Origin: RGIG8748 sp045539515
GTDB lineage: Bacteria; Bacillota; Clostridia; UMGS1810
Reading direction: 5' to 3'
Assembly (NCBI GenBank): GCA_045539515.1
Contig: JAZQFN010000048.1
Span: forward strand, 1-43,773
DNA: 43,773 nt
The notes under the pieces are model-generated. The model did not search any database, was not told where the DNA came from, and saw nothing but the letters and a program-made list of their open reading frames with translations. How positions within the stretch are numbered: the stretch's first letter is position 1; every line of letters starts with the position of its first letter. This document shows, one piece after another, positions 8,707 through 16,630 of the stretch. The position numbers were made by a program, and so were the translations under genes.

Positions 8707-10140
8707 ATGTATGATGCAGTAGTAATAGGAGCAGGTGTTGTAGGTGCTTTTTGTGCACGCACCCTTACACGCTTAGGACTTAAGGTTCTTATCCTCGAAA
8801 AGGAAAATGATGTTGCAATGGGTGCCACCAAGGCTAACTCCGCCATTGTGCACGCGGGTTTTGATGCTATGGTGGGTTCTCTTAAGGCAAAGCTAAATGT
8901 ACGTGGTTCCGAAATGATGGCAGAGGTCTGCAGGGACCTTGGTGTTAAGTATATTAATAACGGCTCTTTGGTAATAGCCTTTAATGACGAAGAAATTGAA
9001 ACAGTAAATGAGCTTTACCTGCGCGGTAAAGAAAACGGTGTAAAGAATCTTGAAATCGTTGATGCAAACAGATTACGGGAGATGGAACCAAATATTTCTC
9101 CCGAGGTAAAGGCTGCACTCTATGCTCCCACAGGTGCCATTGTGTGTCCCTATGACCTTACGGTGGCAGCTATCGGCAACGCCATGGACAACGGTTGTGA
9201 GCTTAAAACCAACTTTGAGGTAACATCAATTAATGCCACAGACAAAGGATATGAAATATCAGACGGAAAAGAGTCCTTTGAAACAAGAATTGTTATAAAT
9301 GCCGCAGGTTTATATTCGGATAAGGTGGCAGGCTTAATCGGGGATACTTCCTTTACTGTTCATCCCAGAAGGGGAGAGTATATACTTCTTGACAAGGAGA
9401 AACAGCCTCTTGTAAAGCATACCATTTTCCGCACACCCTCTAAAATGGGTAAGGGAATCCTTGTAACTGCAACCGTTGACGGGAACACGCTTTTAGGCCC
9501 CACATCGGTAGATATGGAAGACAAGTCCGATACCGACACCACATCGGAGGGCTTTGAAAAAATTATTTCTCAGGCAAGGGAAAACGTTGTAAGTGTGCCA
9601 TTAAATAAATCTATCACATCCTTCTGCGGCCTGAGGGCGGTGGGCTCTACAGGTGACTTTATTATAACAATGCCGGAAAAAGGCTTTGTAAATCTTGCAG
9701 GTATAGAATCTCCGGGACTCTCTTCCGCTCCTGCAATAGCAGAGTATGTGGCAGAACTTCTTAAAAGTTCAGGCTGCGAACTTAAAGAAAGAGAAGATTT
9801 TAACCCTACGAGAGAAAATATGCACGCTTTCAGGGAATCTGATATAGCTTCCAAAAATGAAGTTATAAAAAAGGACCCCTCATATGGAAGAATCATATGC
9901 AGATGTGAGGGTGTAACCGAGGGCGAAATTTTAAGGGCAATCCGTACAAATCCCCGTCCCACAGATCTGGACGGTGTAAAACGCCGCACAAGAGCACAGA
10001 TGGGTCGCTGTCAGGGAGGTTTCTGTATGCCGTATATTACCGAGCTTCTGGCAAAAGAAATGGGCATATCTGTAGAAGATGTAACCAAATCCGGAGAGGG
10101 CTCCAAGATAATTACAGGCAGAACCAAGGAGGAAGCATAA
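8707..10140 (+). CDS. FAD-dependent glycerol-3-phosphate dehydrogenase-type oxidoreductase with C-terminal BFD-like [2Fe-2S] domain
   Basis: A 477-residue flavoprotein. The N-terminus has the FAD dinucleotide motif VVIGAGVVG and belongs to the DAO/GlpA family. The C-terminus (about 392-455) is a BFD-like iron-sulphur domain with Cys398, Cys400, Cys435 and Cys440 (ICRCEG and GRCQGGFC). With the next two genes it forms the anaerobic GlpABC-like cluster that oxidises glycerol-3-phosphate to dihydroxyacetone phosphate; the co-encoded GlpP supports this substrate. AAGGAAGG lies before the ATG at 8707; an upstream in-frame ATG at 8659 lacks such a site. The next gene starts directly after its stop codon. 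Confidence 0.88.
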   Translation: MYDAVVIGAGVVGAFCARTLTRLGLKVLILEKENDVAMGATKANSAIVHAGFDAMVGSLKAKLNVRGSEMMAEVCRDLGVKYINNGSLVIAFNDEEIETVNELYLRGKENGVKNLEIVDANRLREMEPNISPEVKAALYAPTGAIVCPYDLTVAAIGNAMDNGCELKTNFEVTSINATDKGYEISDGKESFETRIVINAAGLYSDKVAGLIGDTSFTVHPRRGEYILLDKEKQPLVKHTIFRTPSKMGKGILVTATVDGNTLLGPTSVDMEDKSDTDTTSEGFEKIISQARENVVSVPLNKSITSFCGLRAVGSTGDFIITMPEKGFVNLAGIESPGLSSAPAIAEYVAELLKSSGCELKEREDFNPTRENMHAFRESDIASKNEVIKKDPSYGRIICRCEGVTEGEILRAIRTNPRPTDLDGVKRRTRAQMGRCQGGFCMPYITELLAKEMGISVEDVTKSGEGSKIITGRTKEEA

Positions 10141-11379
10141 ATGAGAGATTTAGTAATAATCGGCGGAGGCCCTGCCGGTATGAGTGCCGCAGTTGCCGCA
10201 TACGACAAGGGTATCCGTGATATTGTAATATTAGAGCGCGACGAAGAGCTTGGCGGTATATTAAACCAATGTATACACAACGGCTTTGGTCTTCACCGTT
10301 TTAAAGAAGAACTTACAGGCCCCGAATATGCTTTTCGATATGCCCAAATGGTAAAGGAAAGAGGCATAGAGTACAAAACAGGTACAATGGTTATAGATGT
10401 GTCCCCAAAAAAGGTGGTTACAGCTACCAACCGTGAGGAAGGTATATTTCAGATAGAAGCAAAGGCAATAATACTTGCCATGGGTTGCAGAGAGCGTCCC
10501 AAGGGTGCACTTAACATCCCCGGAAGCAGACCTGCCGGTGTGTACAGTGCAGGTACTGCCCAGAAGCTTGTAAATATTATGGGTTATATGCCCGGAAAAA
10601 ATGTTGTAATATTAGGCTCCGGTGACATAGGTCTTATTATGGCACGCCGTATGACCTTAGAGGGAGCAAAGGTTCACGCAGTTTGCGAGCTTATGCCCTA
10701 TTCCGGCGGACTTGCCCGAAACATCGAACAATGCTTAAATGACTTTGACATTCCTTTAAAACTCAGCCACACAGTAATTGAGCTTCACGGCAAAAAGCGT
10801 CTTGAAGGGGTAACAATAGCCAAAGTGGACGATAACAGAAAGCCCATAAAGGGCACAGAGGAATACATTCCCTGTGATACTCTTTTGCTCTCTGTTGGTC
10901 TTATTCCCGAAAATGAGCTTACAAAGGATGCCGGCATAGAATTAAACCCTGTAACCTCGGGAGCTTGTACCGACCAGGACAGACAGACTGAAACGGAAGG
11001 TATATTTGCCTGCGGTAATGTGCTTCACGTTCACGACCTTGTGGACTTTGTATCCGAAGAGGCTGCCATAGCCGGTGAGGGCGCTGCCGACTATGTTATG
11101 GGTAACCCCACCGGCGAAAAGTGCTGTGTAGATGTGGAAACCGACGGTAAAATACGTTACTCGGTACCGGGCAAGATAACTGTTAAAAAGGATGTTCGTC
11201 TGTTTTTCAGAGTGGACAACGTATACAGAAACGGTGTTATTAAAGTATTTGCCGACGGCAAGGAAGTATTTTCAAAGAAAAAGCAGAAGCTTGCCCCGGG
11301 AGAAATGGAAAGTATTACCCTTAAAAAAGAGCTATTTGAAAATGCCGTAAAGCTTAGATTATGCCTGGAGGTGGAATAA
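10141..11379 (+). CDS. NAD(P)/FAD-dependent oxidoreductase, partner subunit of the GlpA-like enzyme
   Basis: A 412-residue pyridine nucleotide-disulphide oxidoreductase fold protein. It has the FAD motif IIGGGPAGMSAA near residue 6, a second Rossmann motif VVILGSGDIG near 157, and the FACGN motif near the end of the FAD fold. It starts directly after the TAA of the first flavoprotein, so the two are probably made in fixed ratio and work together, passing electrons between glycerol-3-phosphate oxidation and a pyridine nucleotide or other carrier. The exact acceptor cannot be told from sequence. The last 75 residues lie beyond the usual core and precede the DUF1667 gene. Confidence 0.85.
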   Translation: MRDLVIIGGGPAGMSAAVAAYDKGIRDIVILERDEELGGILNQCIHNGFGLHRFKEELTGPEYAFRYAQMVKERGIEYKTGTMVIDVSPKKVVTATNREEGIFQIEAKAIILAMGCRERPKGALNIPGSRPAGVYSAGTAQKLVNIMGYMPGKNVVILGSGDIGLIMARRMTLEGAKVHAVCELMPYSGGLARNIEQCLNDFDIPLKLSHTVIELHGKKRLEGVTIAKVDDNRKPIKGTEEYIPCDTLLLSVGLIPENELTKDAGIELNPVTSGACTDQDRQTETEGIFACGNVLHVHDLVDFVSEEAAIAGEGAADYVMGNPTGEKCCVDVETDGKIRYSVPGKITVKKDVRLFFRVDNVYRNGVIKVFADGKEVFSKKKQKLAPGEMESITLKKELFENAVKLRLCLEVE

Positions 11380-11381
11380 TT

Positions 11382-11729
11382 ATGAAAAGAAACTTAACTT
11401 GTATAGTCTGTCCTCTGGGATGTCCTCTTGAGGTTGATTTAGAGGATGGTAAGGTTGTATCCGTTAGCGGAAACACCTGCAAAAGAGGAGAGAACTATGC
11501 TGTGTCGGAGTGCACAAATCCCGTAAGAACGGTTACCACCACGGTTAAAACCCAAGATGGCGTATGCGTACCTGTAAAGACCACCAAACCCATTCCCAAG
11601 GGCGAAATGATGAACCTTATGGATTTAATTGCAAAGACAAAGATTTCCTTGCCAATAAGCGTGGGCGATGTTATAATAAGTGATATATACGGTGCCGATG
11701 TGGTGGCAACAAAAACCGTACTCGAATGA
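11382..11729 (+). CDS. DUF1667 Cys-rich small protein
   Basis: A 115-residue protein with CIVCPLGC near the N-terminus, a further cysteine in NTCKRG and one in SECTNP. These form a likely metal or iron-sulphur site, as in the DUF1667 family, which is almost always linked to the two flavoproteins found just upstream. A role in electron transfer of the three-gene glycerol-3-phosphate oxidising complex is inferred. GGAGGTGG overlaps the end of the upstream gene and lies 7 bases before this ATG, so translation is coupled. Confidence 0.85.
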   Translation: MKRNLTCIVCPLGCPLEVDLEDGKVVSVSGNTCKRGENYAVSECTNPVRTVTTTVKTQDGVCVPVKTTKPIPKGEMMNLMDLIAKTKISLPISVGDVIISDIYGADVVATKTVLE

Positions 11730-11743
11730 GCCTGAAACCACAT

Positions 11744-11782
11744 AGTGTGTCATTCTGAGCGAAGCGAAGAATCTTCCTCACA
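11744..11782. repeat. Short interspersed repeat (CATTCTGAG...GAAGAATCT type)
   Basis: The segment TGTCATTCTGAG-CGAAGCGAAGAATCT has ends that are partly palindromic and recurs in longer form at 12417-12457. It is a small extragenic repeat placed between operon genes. Confidence 0.6.
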
Positions 11783-11808
11783 ATTATTCATAACACGGAG
11801 GTTTTACC

Positions 11809-12345
11809 ATGCAAAAATCAATAATTGCCGCTGTGCGAAACGACAAAGAACTGGATATGGCTATAAATGCCAATGTGTGGGTAATTTTTGATTTGTGCCC
11901 CAATCTTATTACACTTCCGCAAAAGGCGGAAGCTGTGCACAACGCCGGAAAAAAGCTGTACATCCATATGGACCTGGCAGAGGGAATAGGCAAGGACAGG
12001 TGCGGTATAGACTTTGTGCGGCGTTGCAAGGTGGATGGCATCATAAGCACCCGTTCCAATATTATAAAGCTTGCCAGAGAAGCAGGACTTACCACGGTAC
12101 AGCGATTCTTTATAGTGGATTCCAAGTCCGTAGATACCACTGTGGAAACCGTTAAAACCTCTAAACCGGATATGATAGAAATAATGCCCGGCATTGTAAC
12201 CAAAGTTGTGGCAAGCCTTAAGGCAACGCTGGATATGCCTGTTATCTGCGGCGGTCTTATAGATGATGCTAAGGAAATAGACACAGTTCTTTCCGCAGGT
12301 GCCACGGCTATTTCCACAGGTAAAACAGAGCTTTGGAACAGATAG
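11809..12345 (+). CDS. glpP: Glycerol-3-phosphate responsive antiterminator
   Basis: A 178-residue TIM-barrel-like protein of the GlpP family (G3P_antiterm), close to the usual 180-190. Recognisable blocks are LIHMDL-like YIHMDLAEGIGKD, GIISTRS, VQRFFIVDS, EIMPG and ICGGLI. GlpP binds glycerol-3-phosphate and the leader RNA of glp genes and prevents termination. Its place behind the G3P oxidising genes, and the terminator hairpin right after the operon promoter (8596-8639), argue for autoregulation through that leader. GGAGG lies 7 bases before the ATG. A small repeat separates it from the DUF1667 gene. Confidence 0.94.
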   Translation: MQKSIIAAVRNDKELDMAINANVWVIFDLCPNLITLPQKAEAVHNAGKKLYIHMDLAEGIGKDRCGIDFVRRCKVDGIISTRSNIIKLAREAGLTTVQRFFIVDSKSVDTTVETVKTSKPDMIEIMPGIVTKVVASLKATLDMPVICGGLIDDAKEIDTVLSAGATAISTGKTELWNR

Positions 12346-12348
12346 CCA

Positions 12349-12460
12349 TTCTTAGAGCAAGCTCCCGTGGAGCAGCCGAAGGAGCTTTAAACAAAGTGAG
12401 ACATTTGCCTGTGTATGTCATTCTGAGGGAAGCTGCAGGCGGAGCCGAAGAATCTCCCTT
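12349..12460. repeat. Two further copies of the CATTCT...GAAG repeat
   Basis: A diverged copy (about 12349-12391, CATTCTTAGAGC...CCGAAGGAGCT) and a closer copy (about 12417-12457, GTCATTCTGAGG...CCGAAGAATCT) fill the gap before the HAD phosphatase gene. They share ends with the copy at 11744 but differ in the middle. Confidence 0.55.
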
Positions 12461-12483
12461 ACAAATGAGAGGAATTTAAAATT

Positions 12484-13275
12484 ATGAGCAATTTAAAAGA
12501 CAAAAAACTCTTTCTTCTGGATATGGACGGAACCATATACCTTGACAATGACCTTTTTGACGGTACACTTGACTTTCTGGAATATGTCAAAAAGTCCGGC
12601 GGCAGATATATGTTCCTTACAAACAATTCTTCAAAGAGCGTAGATAAATATATAGAAAAGCTGGCATCACTCGGTATTGAATCCGAGCCTGAGGATTTTT
12701 TTACTTCCACCAATGCCACGGTGCTCGACCTGAAAAAGTACAATTACAAAAAGATTTATGCCTTTGGTACATCATCCTTCAAAGAGCAGCTTAAAGAGGG
12801 AGGACTTCCCATTACCGATAAACCGGAAGACGATGTGGACTGCCTTTGTATGGGCTTTGACACCGAGCTTACCTTTCAGAAATTAGAGGATGCCTGCATA
12901 CTTTTAAACAGGGGCGTGGACTACATTGCCACCAATCCCGACTGGGTTTGTCCCACATGGTACGGCTCTGTGCCGGACTGTGGTTCTGTAAGTCAGATAC
13001 TGTGTAATGCCACAGGACGTATGCCCCGTTTTATCGGCAAGCCCGAGCCTGCAATGGCACTCCTTGCCATAGAAAAGGCAGGGTATACCAAAGATGATGC
13101 CGTTCTTATAGGCGACAGACTCTATACGGACATTGCCTGCGGGGTAAACGCCGGCATAAGCACCATCTTTGTGCTTAGCGGAGAGGGTACAATGGAAGAC
13201 CTTAAAAAGAATGAAGCAAAACCGGAATTTATATACGAGAATATAAGAACAGTCTTAAATGACATGGTAGAATAA
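12484..13275 (+). CDS. HAD-IIA (NagD/AraL/PGP-like) phosphatase
   Basis: A 263-residue HAD-superfamily hydrolase of subfamily IIA. Motif I is LLDMDGT (nucleophile Asp13, acid Asp15), motif II TNNSSK, motif III GKPEP and motif IV IGDRLYTDI. The family removes phosphate from small sugar or polyol phosphates. Placement at the end of a glycerol-3-phosphate operon makes a glycerol phosphate or glycolytic by-product substrate possible, but this is inference. GAGAGGAA lies before the ATG. The low-molecular-weight phosphatase gene follows 14 bases later. Confidence 0.88.
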   Translation: MSNLKDKKLFLLDMDGTIYLDNDLFDGTLDFLEYVKKSGGRYMFLTNNSSKSVDKYIEKLASLGIESEPEDFFTSTNATVLDLKKYNYKKIYAFGTSSFKEQLKEGGLPITDKPEDDVDCLCMGFDTELTFQKLEDACILLNRGVDYIATNPDWVCPTWYGSVPDCGSVSQILCNATGRMPRFIGKPEPAMALLAIEKAGYTKDDAVLIGDRLYTDIACGVNAGISTIFVLSGEGTMEDLKKNEAKPEFIYENIRTVLNDMVE

Positions 13276-13289
13276 TAAATGGAGATATT

Positions 13290-13733
13290 ATGAAGAAGAT
13301 ACTTTTTGTGTGTCACGGCAATATATGCCGTTCGCCAATGGCGGAATTTGTAATGAAAGATCTTTGCAAAAAAGAGGGTATAGATGCCTTTATAGCATCT
13401 GCCGCCACAAGTACAGAGGAAATAGGAAACCCCGTACACTACGGTACCCGAAGAAAGCTCTCGGAGTACGGCATTTCCACCGAGGGGAAATATGCAATTC
13501 AGCTTACAAAGTCCGACTACAGAAAGTATGACTATATAATCGGTATGGATACCGCCAATATCCGCAATATCTTAAGAATCTTCGGAAGCGACCCCGAGTA
13601 TAAGGTGTATAAGCTTTTATCCTTTGCCGGTGAGGGCGGGGATATTGCAGACCCATGGTATACCGGTAATTTCAACGAAACCTACGATGATGTTTTAAGA
13701 GGCTGTAAAGCCCTTATTGAGGAAATAAAATAA
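13290..13733 (+). CDS. Low-molecular-weight protein-tyrosine phosphatase
   Basis: A 147-residue protein with the P-loop CHGNICRSP at residues 8-16 (Cys8 nucleophile, Arg14) and the general acid motif DPWYTGNF near residue 121, both typical of LMW-PTP. Length is close to the usual 145-160. It removes phosphate from tyrosine (or in some cases arginine) of proteins; the partner is not visible. It lies 14 bases after the HAD phosphatase gene in the same direction, so co-transcription is likely. Confidence 0.92.
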   Translation: MKKILFVCHGNICRSPMAEFVMKDLCKKEGIDAFIASAATSTEEIGNPVHYGTRRKLSEYGISTEGKYAIQLTKSDYRKYDYIIGMDTANIRNILRIFGSDPEYKVYKLLSFAGEGGDIADPWYTGNFNETYDDVLRGCKALIEEIK

Positions 13734-13736
13734 TGG

Positions 13737-13765
13737 TTTACAAATTATGATATTTGTGATACACT
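13737..13765 (+). promoter_or_regulatory. Probable rubrerythrin promoter
   Basis: TTTACA (13737-13742), a 17-base spacer and TACACT (13760-13765), about 40 bases before the rubrerythrin ATG. It is a moderate match only. Confidence 0.5.
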
Positions 13766-13805
13766 TCAAGTATAAATCCAATGTTAATTAAGGAGGAAAA
13801 GAAAA

Positions 13806-14345
13806 ATGGCAAACAAATACGCAGGTACACAGACCGAAAAGAATCTGGAGGCTGCTTTTGCAGGTGAATCCCAGGCAAGAAACAAATATACATACTTTGC
13901 TTCCAAGGCAAAAAAGGAAGGCTTTGAGCAGATTGCGGCTCTTTTCTTAAAGACAGCCGACAACGAAAAGGAACACGCTAAAATGTGGTTCAAAGAGCTG
14001 GAGGGTATAGGCGATACCGCACAGAACCTTGCAGAAGCTGCCGCAGGCGAAAACTATGAATGGACAGATATGTACGCAGGCTTTGCAGAAACTGCCGAAA
14101 AGGAAGGCTTCCCCGAGCTTGCAGCTAAGTTCCGCCTCGTTGCTGCTATTGAAAAGCATCACGAAGAACGTTACAGAGCACTTCTTAAGAATGTTGAAAT
14201 TCAGGAAGTATTCAAAAAGAGTGAAGTTAAGGTGTGGGAATGCCGCAACTGCGGTCATATTGTTGTGGGAACAGAAGCTCCCGAGCTTTGTCCTACATGT
14301 GCACATCCGCAGAGTTACTTTGAAGTACATGCAGAAAACTATTGA
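13806..14345 (+). CDS. rbr: Rubrerythrin
   Basis: A 179-residue peroxide-scavenging protein of anaerobes. The N-terminal ferritin-like four-helix part carries diiron ligands in AGESQARN, DNEKEH and IEKHHEER. The C-terminal rubredoxin-like domain has CRNCG and CPTCA for one iron. It reduces hydrogen peroxide with electrons from rubredoxin or NADH. AGGAGG lies 9 bases before the ATG and an own terminator follows, so it is probably a single-gene transcript, typical of an oxidative stress gene. Confidence 0.97.
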   Translation: MANKYAGTQTEKNLEAAFAGESQARNKYTYFASKAKKEGFEQIAALFLKTADNEKEHAKMWFKELEGIGDTAQNLAEAAAGENYEWTDMYAGFAETAEKEGFPELAAKFRLVAAIEKHHEERYRALLKNVEIQEVFKKSEVKVWECRNCGHIVVGTEAPELCPTCAHPQSYFEVHAENY

Positions 14346-14350
14346 TTATA

Positions 14351-14381
14351 AAAATGAGCGTGCTTTTACACGCTCGTTTTT
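14351..14381 (+). terminator. Rubrerythrin terminator
   Basis: A 7-bp stem GAGCGTG / CACGCTC with a 6-base loop, followed by GTTTTT. Confidence 0.85.
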
Positions 14382-14402
14382 AATAAATTAAGGAGTTTAA
14401 TT

Positions 14403-15287
14403 ATGGAATTTTATGCCAACCTACATCTTCATTCAACCCATTCAGACGGAGCTCTCACTCCCGAAGAACTTGTAATTGCCGCCAAAAACGAAGGCTACAA
14501 GGCGCTTGCCATTACAGACCACGACACGGCAACTGCATATTCCGAGCTTAAGGAAGCCTGCCTTAAACACGGTATGGACTGCATATTCGGTACGGAGTTT
14601 TCCGTTACCGAGCCTTATGGAACCCATCTTGTGGCTTTTCACTATGACCCGGAATATCCCGAAATGAAAAAGTATCTTGCGGATATGGCAGAGGTTACTG
14701 TGGTTACAACCAAAGGTTGCTTTGATGAAGCTGTAGAAAAGGGCAATATATCCGGCATTACCTGGCAGGAAGTATTGGATTACAACAAGGGTATAGCCTG
14801 GCTTTGCAATAACCATGTATTCAGAGCTATGAAGGCAAAAGGGCTTGTGGAAGAAAATGAGTATATGGCGTGGTTTTTAAAGAATTTCCGTGACCAACGC
14901 AGAAAATACAAACCTGATTTTAACTATCTTGCCTTGCCCGAAATGATAGACCTTGTTCACCGTGCAGGAGGCATTGCAATTGTTGCTCACCCGGACAAAA
15001 ACCATTTCGACAACATAGAACAGATAGTAGGGTGGGGGTTAGACGGCATAGAGGCAGAACACCCCGATTTAAACCGGGAGCAGAGGGATAAAGCACAGGA
15101 GCTTGCTGAAAAGTACAAGCTTTTGATCTCCGGCGGAAGTGACCACTCGGGTCTGTGCTCCGGACTATACGGCAGCTACCCCAATGAAGAAGAGCTTAAG
15201 AAATCGCATACATATATCGAGCCGTTAAGCTGTGGCACAAGCTATGAGTATTATATGGAAATAAAAAACAGAAATACCAATAGATAG
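14403..15287 (+). CDS. PHP-domain metal-dependent phosphoesterase
   Basis: A 294-residue protein with the PHP motifs HLHSTHSDG (His8, His10, Asp15), AITDHDT, GTEFS, VAHPD and GGSDHSG, which together bind a di- or trimetal centre. Related proteins include 3',5'-nucleoside bisphosphate phosphatase (YciV/RNase AM) and TrpH-type proteins, which is the best guess; the exact substrate is not shown. AAGGAG lies 8 bases before the ATG. The gene ends at a terminator shared with the leftward trxA gene. Confidence 0.88.
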   Translation: MEFYANLHLHSTHSDGALTPEELVIAAKNEGYKALAITDHDTATAYSELKEACLKHGMDCIFGTEFSVTEPYGTHLVAFHYDPEYPEMKKYLADMAEVTVVTTKGCFDEAVEKGNISGITWQEVLDYNKGIAWLCNNHVFRAMKAKGLVEENEYMAWFLKNFRDQRRKYKPDFNYLALPEMIDLVHRAGGIAIVAHPDKNHFDNIEQIVGWGLDGIEAEHPDLNREQRDKAQELAEKYKLLISGGSDHSGLCSGLYGSYPNEEELKKSHTYIEPLSCGTSYEYYMEIKNRNTNR

Positions 15288-15294
15288 CTATATA

Positions 15295-15325
15295 AAAAGC
15301 GTACCGATTTTTCGGTACGCTTTCT
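15295..15325. terminator. Bidirectional terminator
   Basis: A 9-bp stem GCGTACCGA / TCGGTACGC with a TTTT loop, A-rich on the left and T-rich on the right. It serves the PHP gene and trxA. Confidence 0.87.
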
Positions 15326-15327
15326 CA

Positions 15328-15642
15328 TTATATTCCAAGTTCGTTTGTAAGCTGTTCCTTTGTCCTGTATCCAACGGATTTTGCTGATATTTGTCCATCT
15401 TTTATAAGTACTACCGTAGGTATGCTTATAATGCCAAACTGCGAAGCAAGCTCCGGTTCTTCATCAACGTTTACCTTGCCGACCTTAACAACATTTGCAT
15501 ATTCTTCGGCAATTTCTTCGATTACGGGAGCAATCATTCTGCAGGGACCGCACCAGGTTGCCCAGAAGTCAATTACTACGGGAATGGGGGAGTTTAAAAC
15601 CTCCTCTTCAAAATTTGCTTTGGTAATTTTTATTTCGCTCAT
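15328..15642 (-). CDS. trxA: Thioredoxin
   Basis: A 104-residue thioredoxin with the active site WCGPC (Cys31, Cys34) and the cis-proline motif SIPTVV. It reduces protein disulphides. The AAGGAGG site and the usual family length support the start at 15642; a longer open frame continuing upstream encodes nothing thioredoxin-like and overlaps the FTR gene. It lies 16 bases after an FTR-like gene, which suggests electrons come from ferredoxin and not only from NADPH. Confidence 0.96.
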   Translation of the reverse strand: MSEIKITKANFEEEVLNSPIPVVIDFWATWCGPCRMIAPVIEEIAEEYANVVKVGKVNVDEEPELASQFGIISIPTVVLIKDGQISAKSVGYRTKEQLTNELGI

Positions 15643-15658
15643 AAATTTTTCCTCCTTG

Positions 15659-15856
15659 TTATTTTGATTTATAGTATAACATACAGTGGCAATATCCTTC
15701 AAAATCCGGGTCTTGAATCTGCTCTTTAAACTCCTTGCACATACACTTGAATTCTTCGGTTCTTTCCCTCCGGCAGGGACAGTAACCTCCGGTTTTTTCA
15801 AGGCCTTCTTTAACTATTTTTACCACTTCTTTATCGGGGTTAAGTTTTACTGCCAT
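15659..15856 (-). CDS. Ferredoxin:thioredoxin reductase catalytic beta-chain-like protein
   Basis: A 65-residue protein with CPC (Cys26, Cys28), CMC (Cys38, Cys40) and CHC (Cys56, Cys58), the cysteine pattern of the FTR beta chain that holds a [4Fe-4S] cluster and a redox disulphide. The spacing is X9 and X15 where the plant enzyme has X16 and X8, with the same total of 24. It is shorter than plant FTR beta (about 110). The next gene is thioredoxin, its natural partner. AAAAGGAGG precedes the ATG. The transcript starts from an extended -10 promoter next to a Crp/Fnr-like palindrome. Confidence 0.85.
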   Translation of the reverse strand: MAVKLNPDKEVVKIVKEGLEKTGGYCPCRRERTEEFKCMCKEFKEQIQDPDFEGYCHCMLYYKSK

Positions 15857-15886
15857 CGGTATTACCTCCTTTTGTTTTCTAAATAC

Positions 15887-15927
15887 AGTATACCATATTA
15901 TTCCTTAATTTCTGTGACTTTATCACA
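15887..15927 (-). promoter_or_regulatory. Promoter of the FTR-trxA operon with Crp/Fnr-like box
   Basis: On the minus strand the extended -10 TGGTATACT (hexamer 15887-15892) has a poor -35 (ACAGAA at 15910-15915). The palindrome TGTGA-CTTTA-TCACA (15913-15927) covers that -35 and is centred about 40 bases before the predicted start, the classic place for a class II Crp/Fnr activator. A Crp/Fnr-family gene lies 700 bases away. On the other strand, TATAAT at 15980-15985 is the best -10 for the LOG gene and puts the same box near -72. Confidence 0.6.
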
Positions 15928-16048
15928 AAAGATTAAATTTTTGTTAAATCTTAAGTTATATTATTTACAAATATGAGCATATAATATAAAATTTAATTAG
16001 AAAAACAATTGTGATAATTGAATTTTTTGCGGAAAGGAAATGATTAAT

Positions 16049-16612
16049 ATGACAAAAAGATTTTACGCTTGTGTATACGGCGGTGCCAATGAGAGAATTG
16101 CAGATTCCATTAAGCAGGAAATCCATAAGCTTGGAAACATTATAGCCGAAAGCGGTTTTTCTCTTGTATACGGTGCAGGCTCCACGGGAAGTATGGGTGC
16201 CGTAGCCCGCGGTATAAGAGAAAAAGGCGGATTTGTCAAAGGCGTAGTTCCGCATTTTATAATAAATAAATTTGAAAGTGCTTTCGACTGCGACGAGCTT
16301 ATAGTTGTTGATGATATGTCCGAGAGAAAGCTTATTATGGAAAAGGATGCAGACATATTCTTTATTGCCCCCGGCGGTATAGGTACCTTTGATGAGCTTT
16401 TTCAGATACTCACCCTTAAATATCTGGAGCAAATGACAACCCCCATTATTATACTTAACCTTGAGGGCTTCTACGATTCGCTTCTTGCCTTTATAGACGA
16501 CAATATTAAAAGGGGAGCTGCAACCGAACACATAAAAACTTTCTTCAATGTAGTTACCTCTGTAGACGACCCCATCATTTTAAAGTATTTGAATGATTTA
16601 AAAGAACAGTAA
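16049..16612 (+). CDS. LOG-family (TIGR00730) nucleotide phosphoribohydrolase-like protein
   Basis: A 187-residue Rossmann protein with the LOG signature PGGIGTFDE (108-116) and the upstream Arg93-Lys94 pair (SERKLIM). LOG proteins hydrolyse nucleoside 5'-monophosphates (for example cytokinin-type or AMP/purine nucleotides) to the base and ribose 5-phosphate; the bacterial substrate here is unknown. AAAGGA is too close to the ATG at 16040 but 10 bases from the ATG at 16049, so the latter is preferred. The Crp/Fnr gene follows 18 bases downstream. Confidence 0.9.
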   Translation: MTKRFYACVYGGANERIADSIKQEIHKLGNIIAESGFSLVYGAGSTGSMGAVARGIREKGGFVKGVVPHFIINKFESAFDCDELIVVDDMSERKLIMEKDADIFFIAPGGIGTFDELFQILTLKYLEQMTTPIIILNLEGFYDSLLAFIDDNIKRGAATEHIKTFFNVVTSVDDPIILKYLNDLKEQ

Positions 16613-16630
16613 TTAAAGGCGGTGGTTACC

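Noticed and set aside
15643..15801. N-terminal extension of thioredoxin
   Set aside because: It overlaps the FTR-like gene in another frame, and the true start has AAGGAGG and the usual thioredoxin length.
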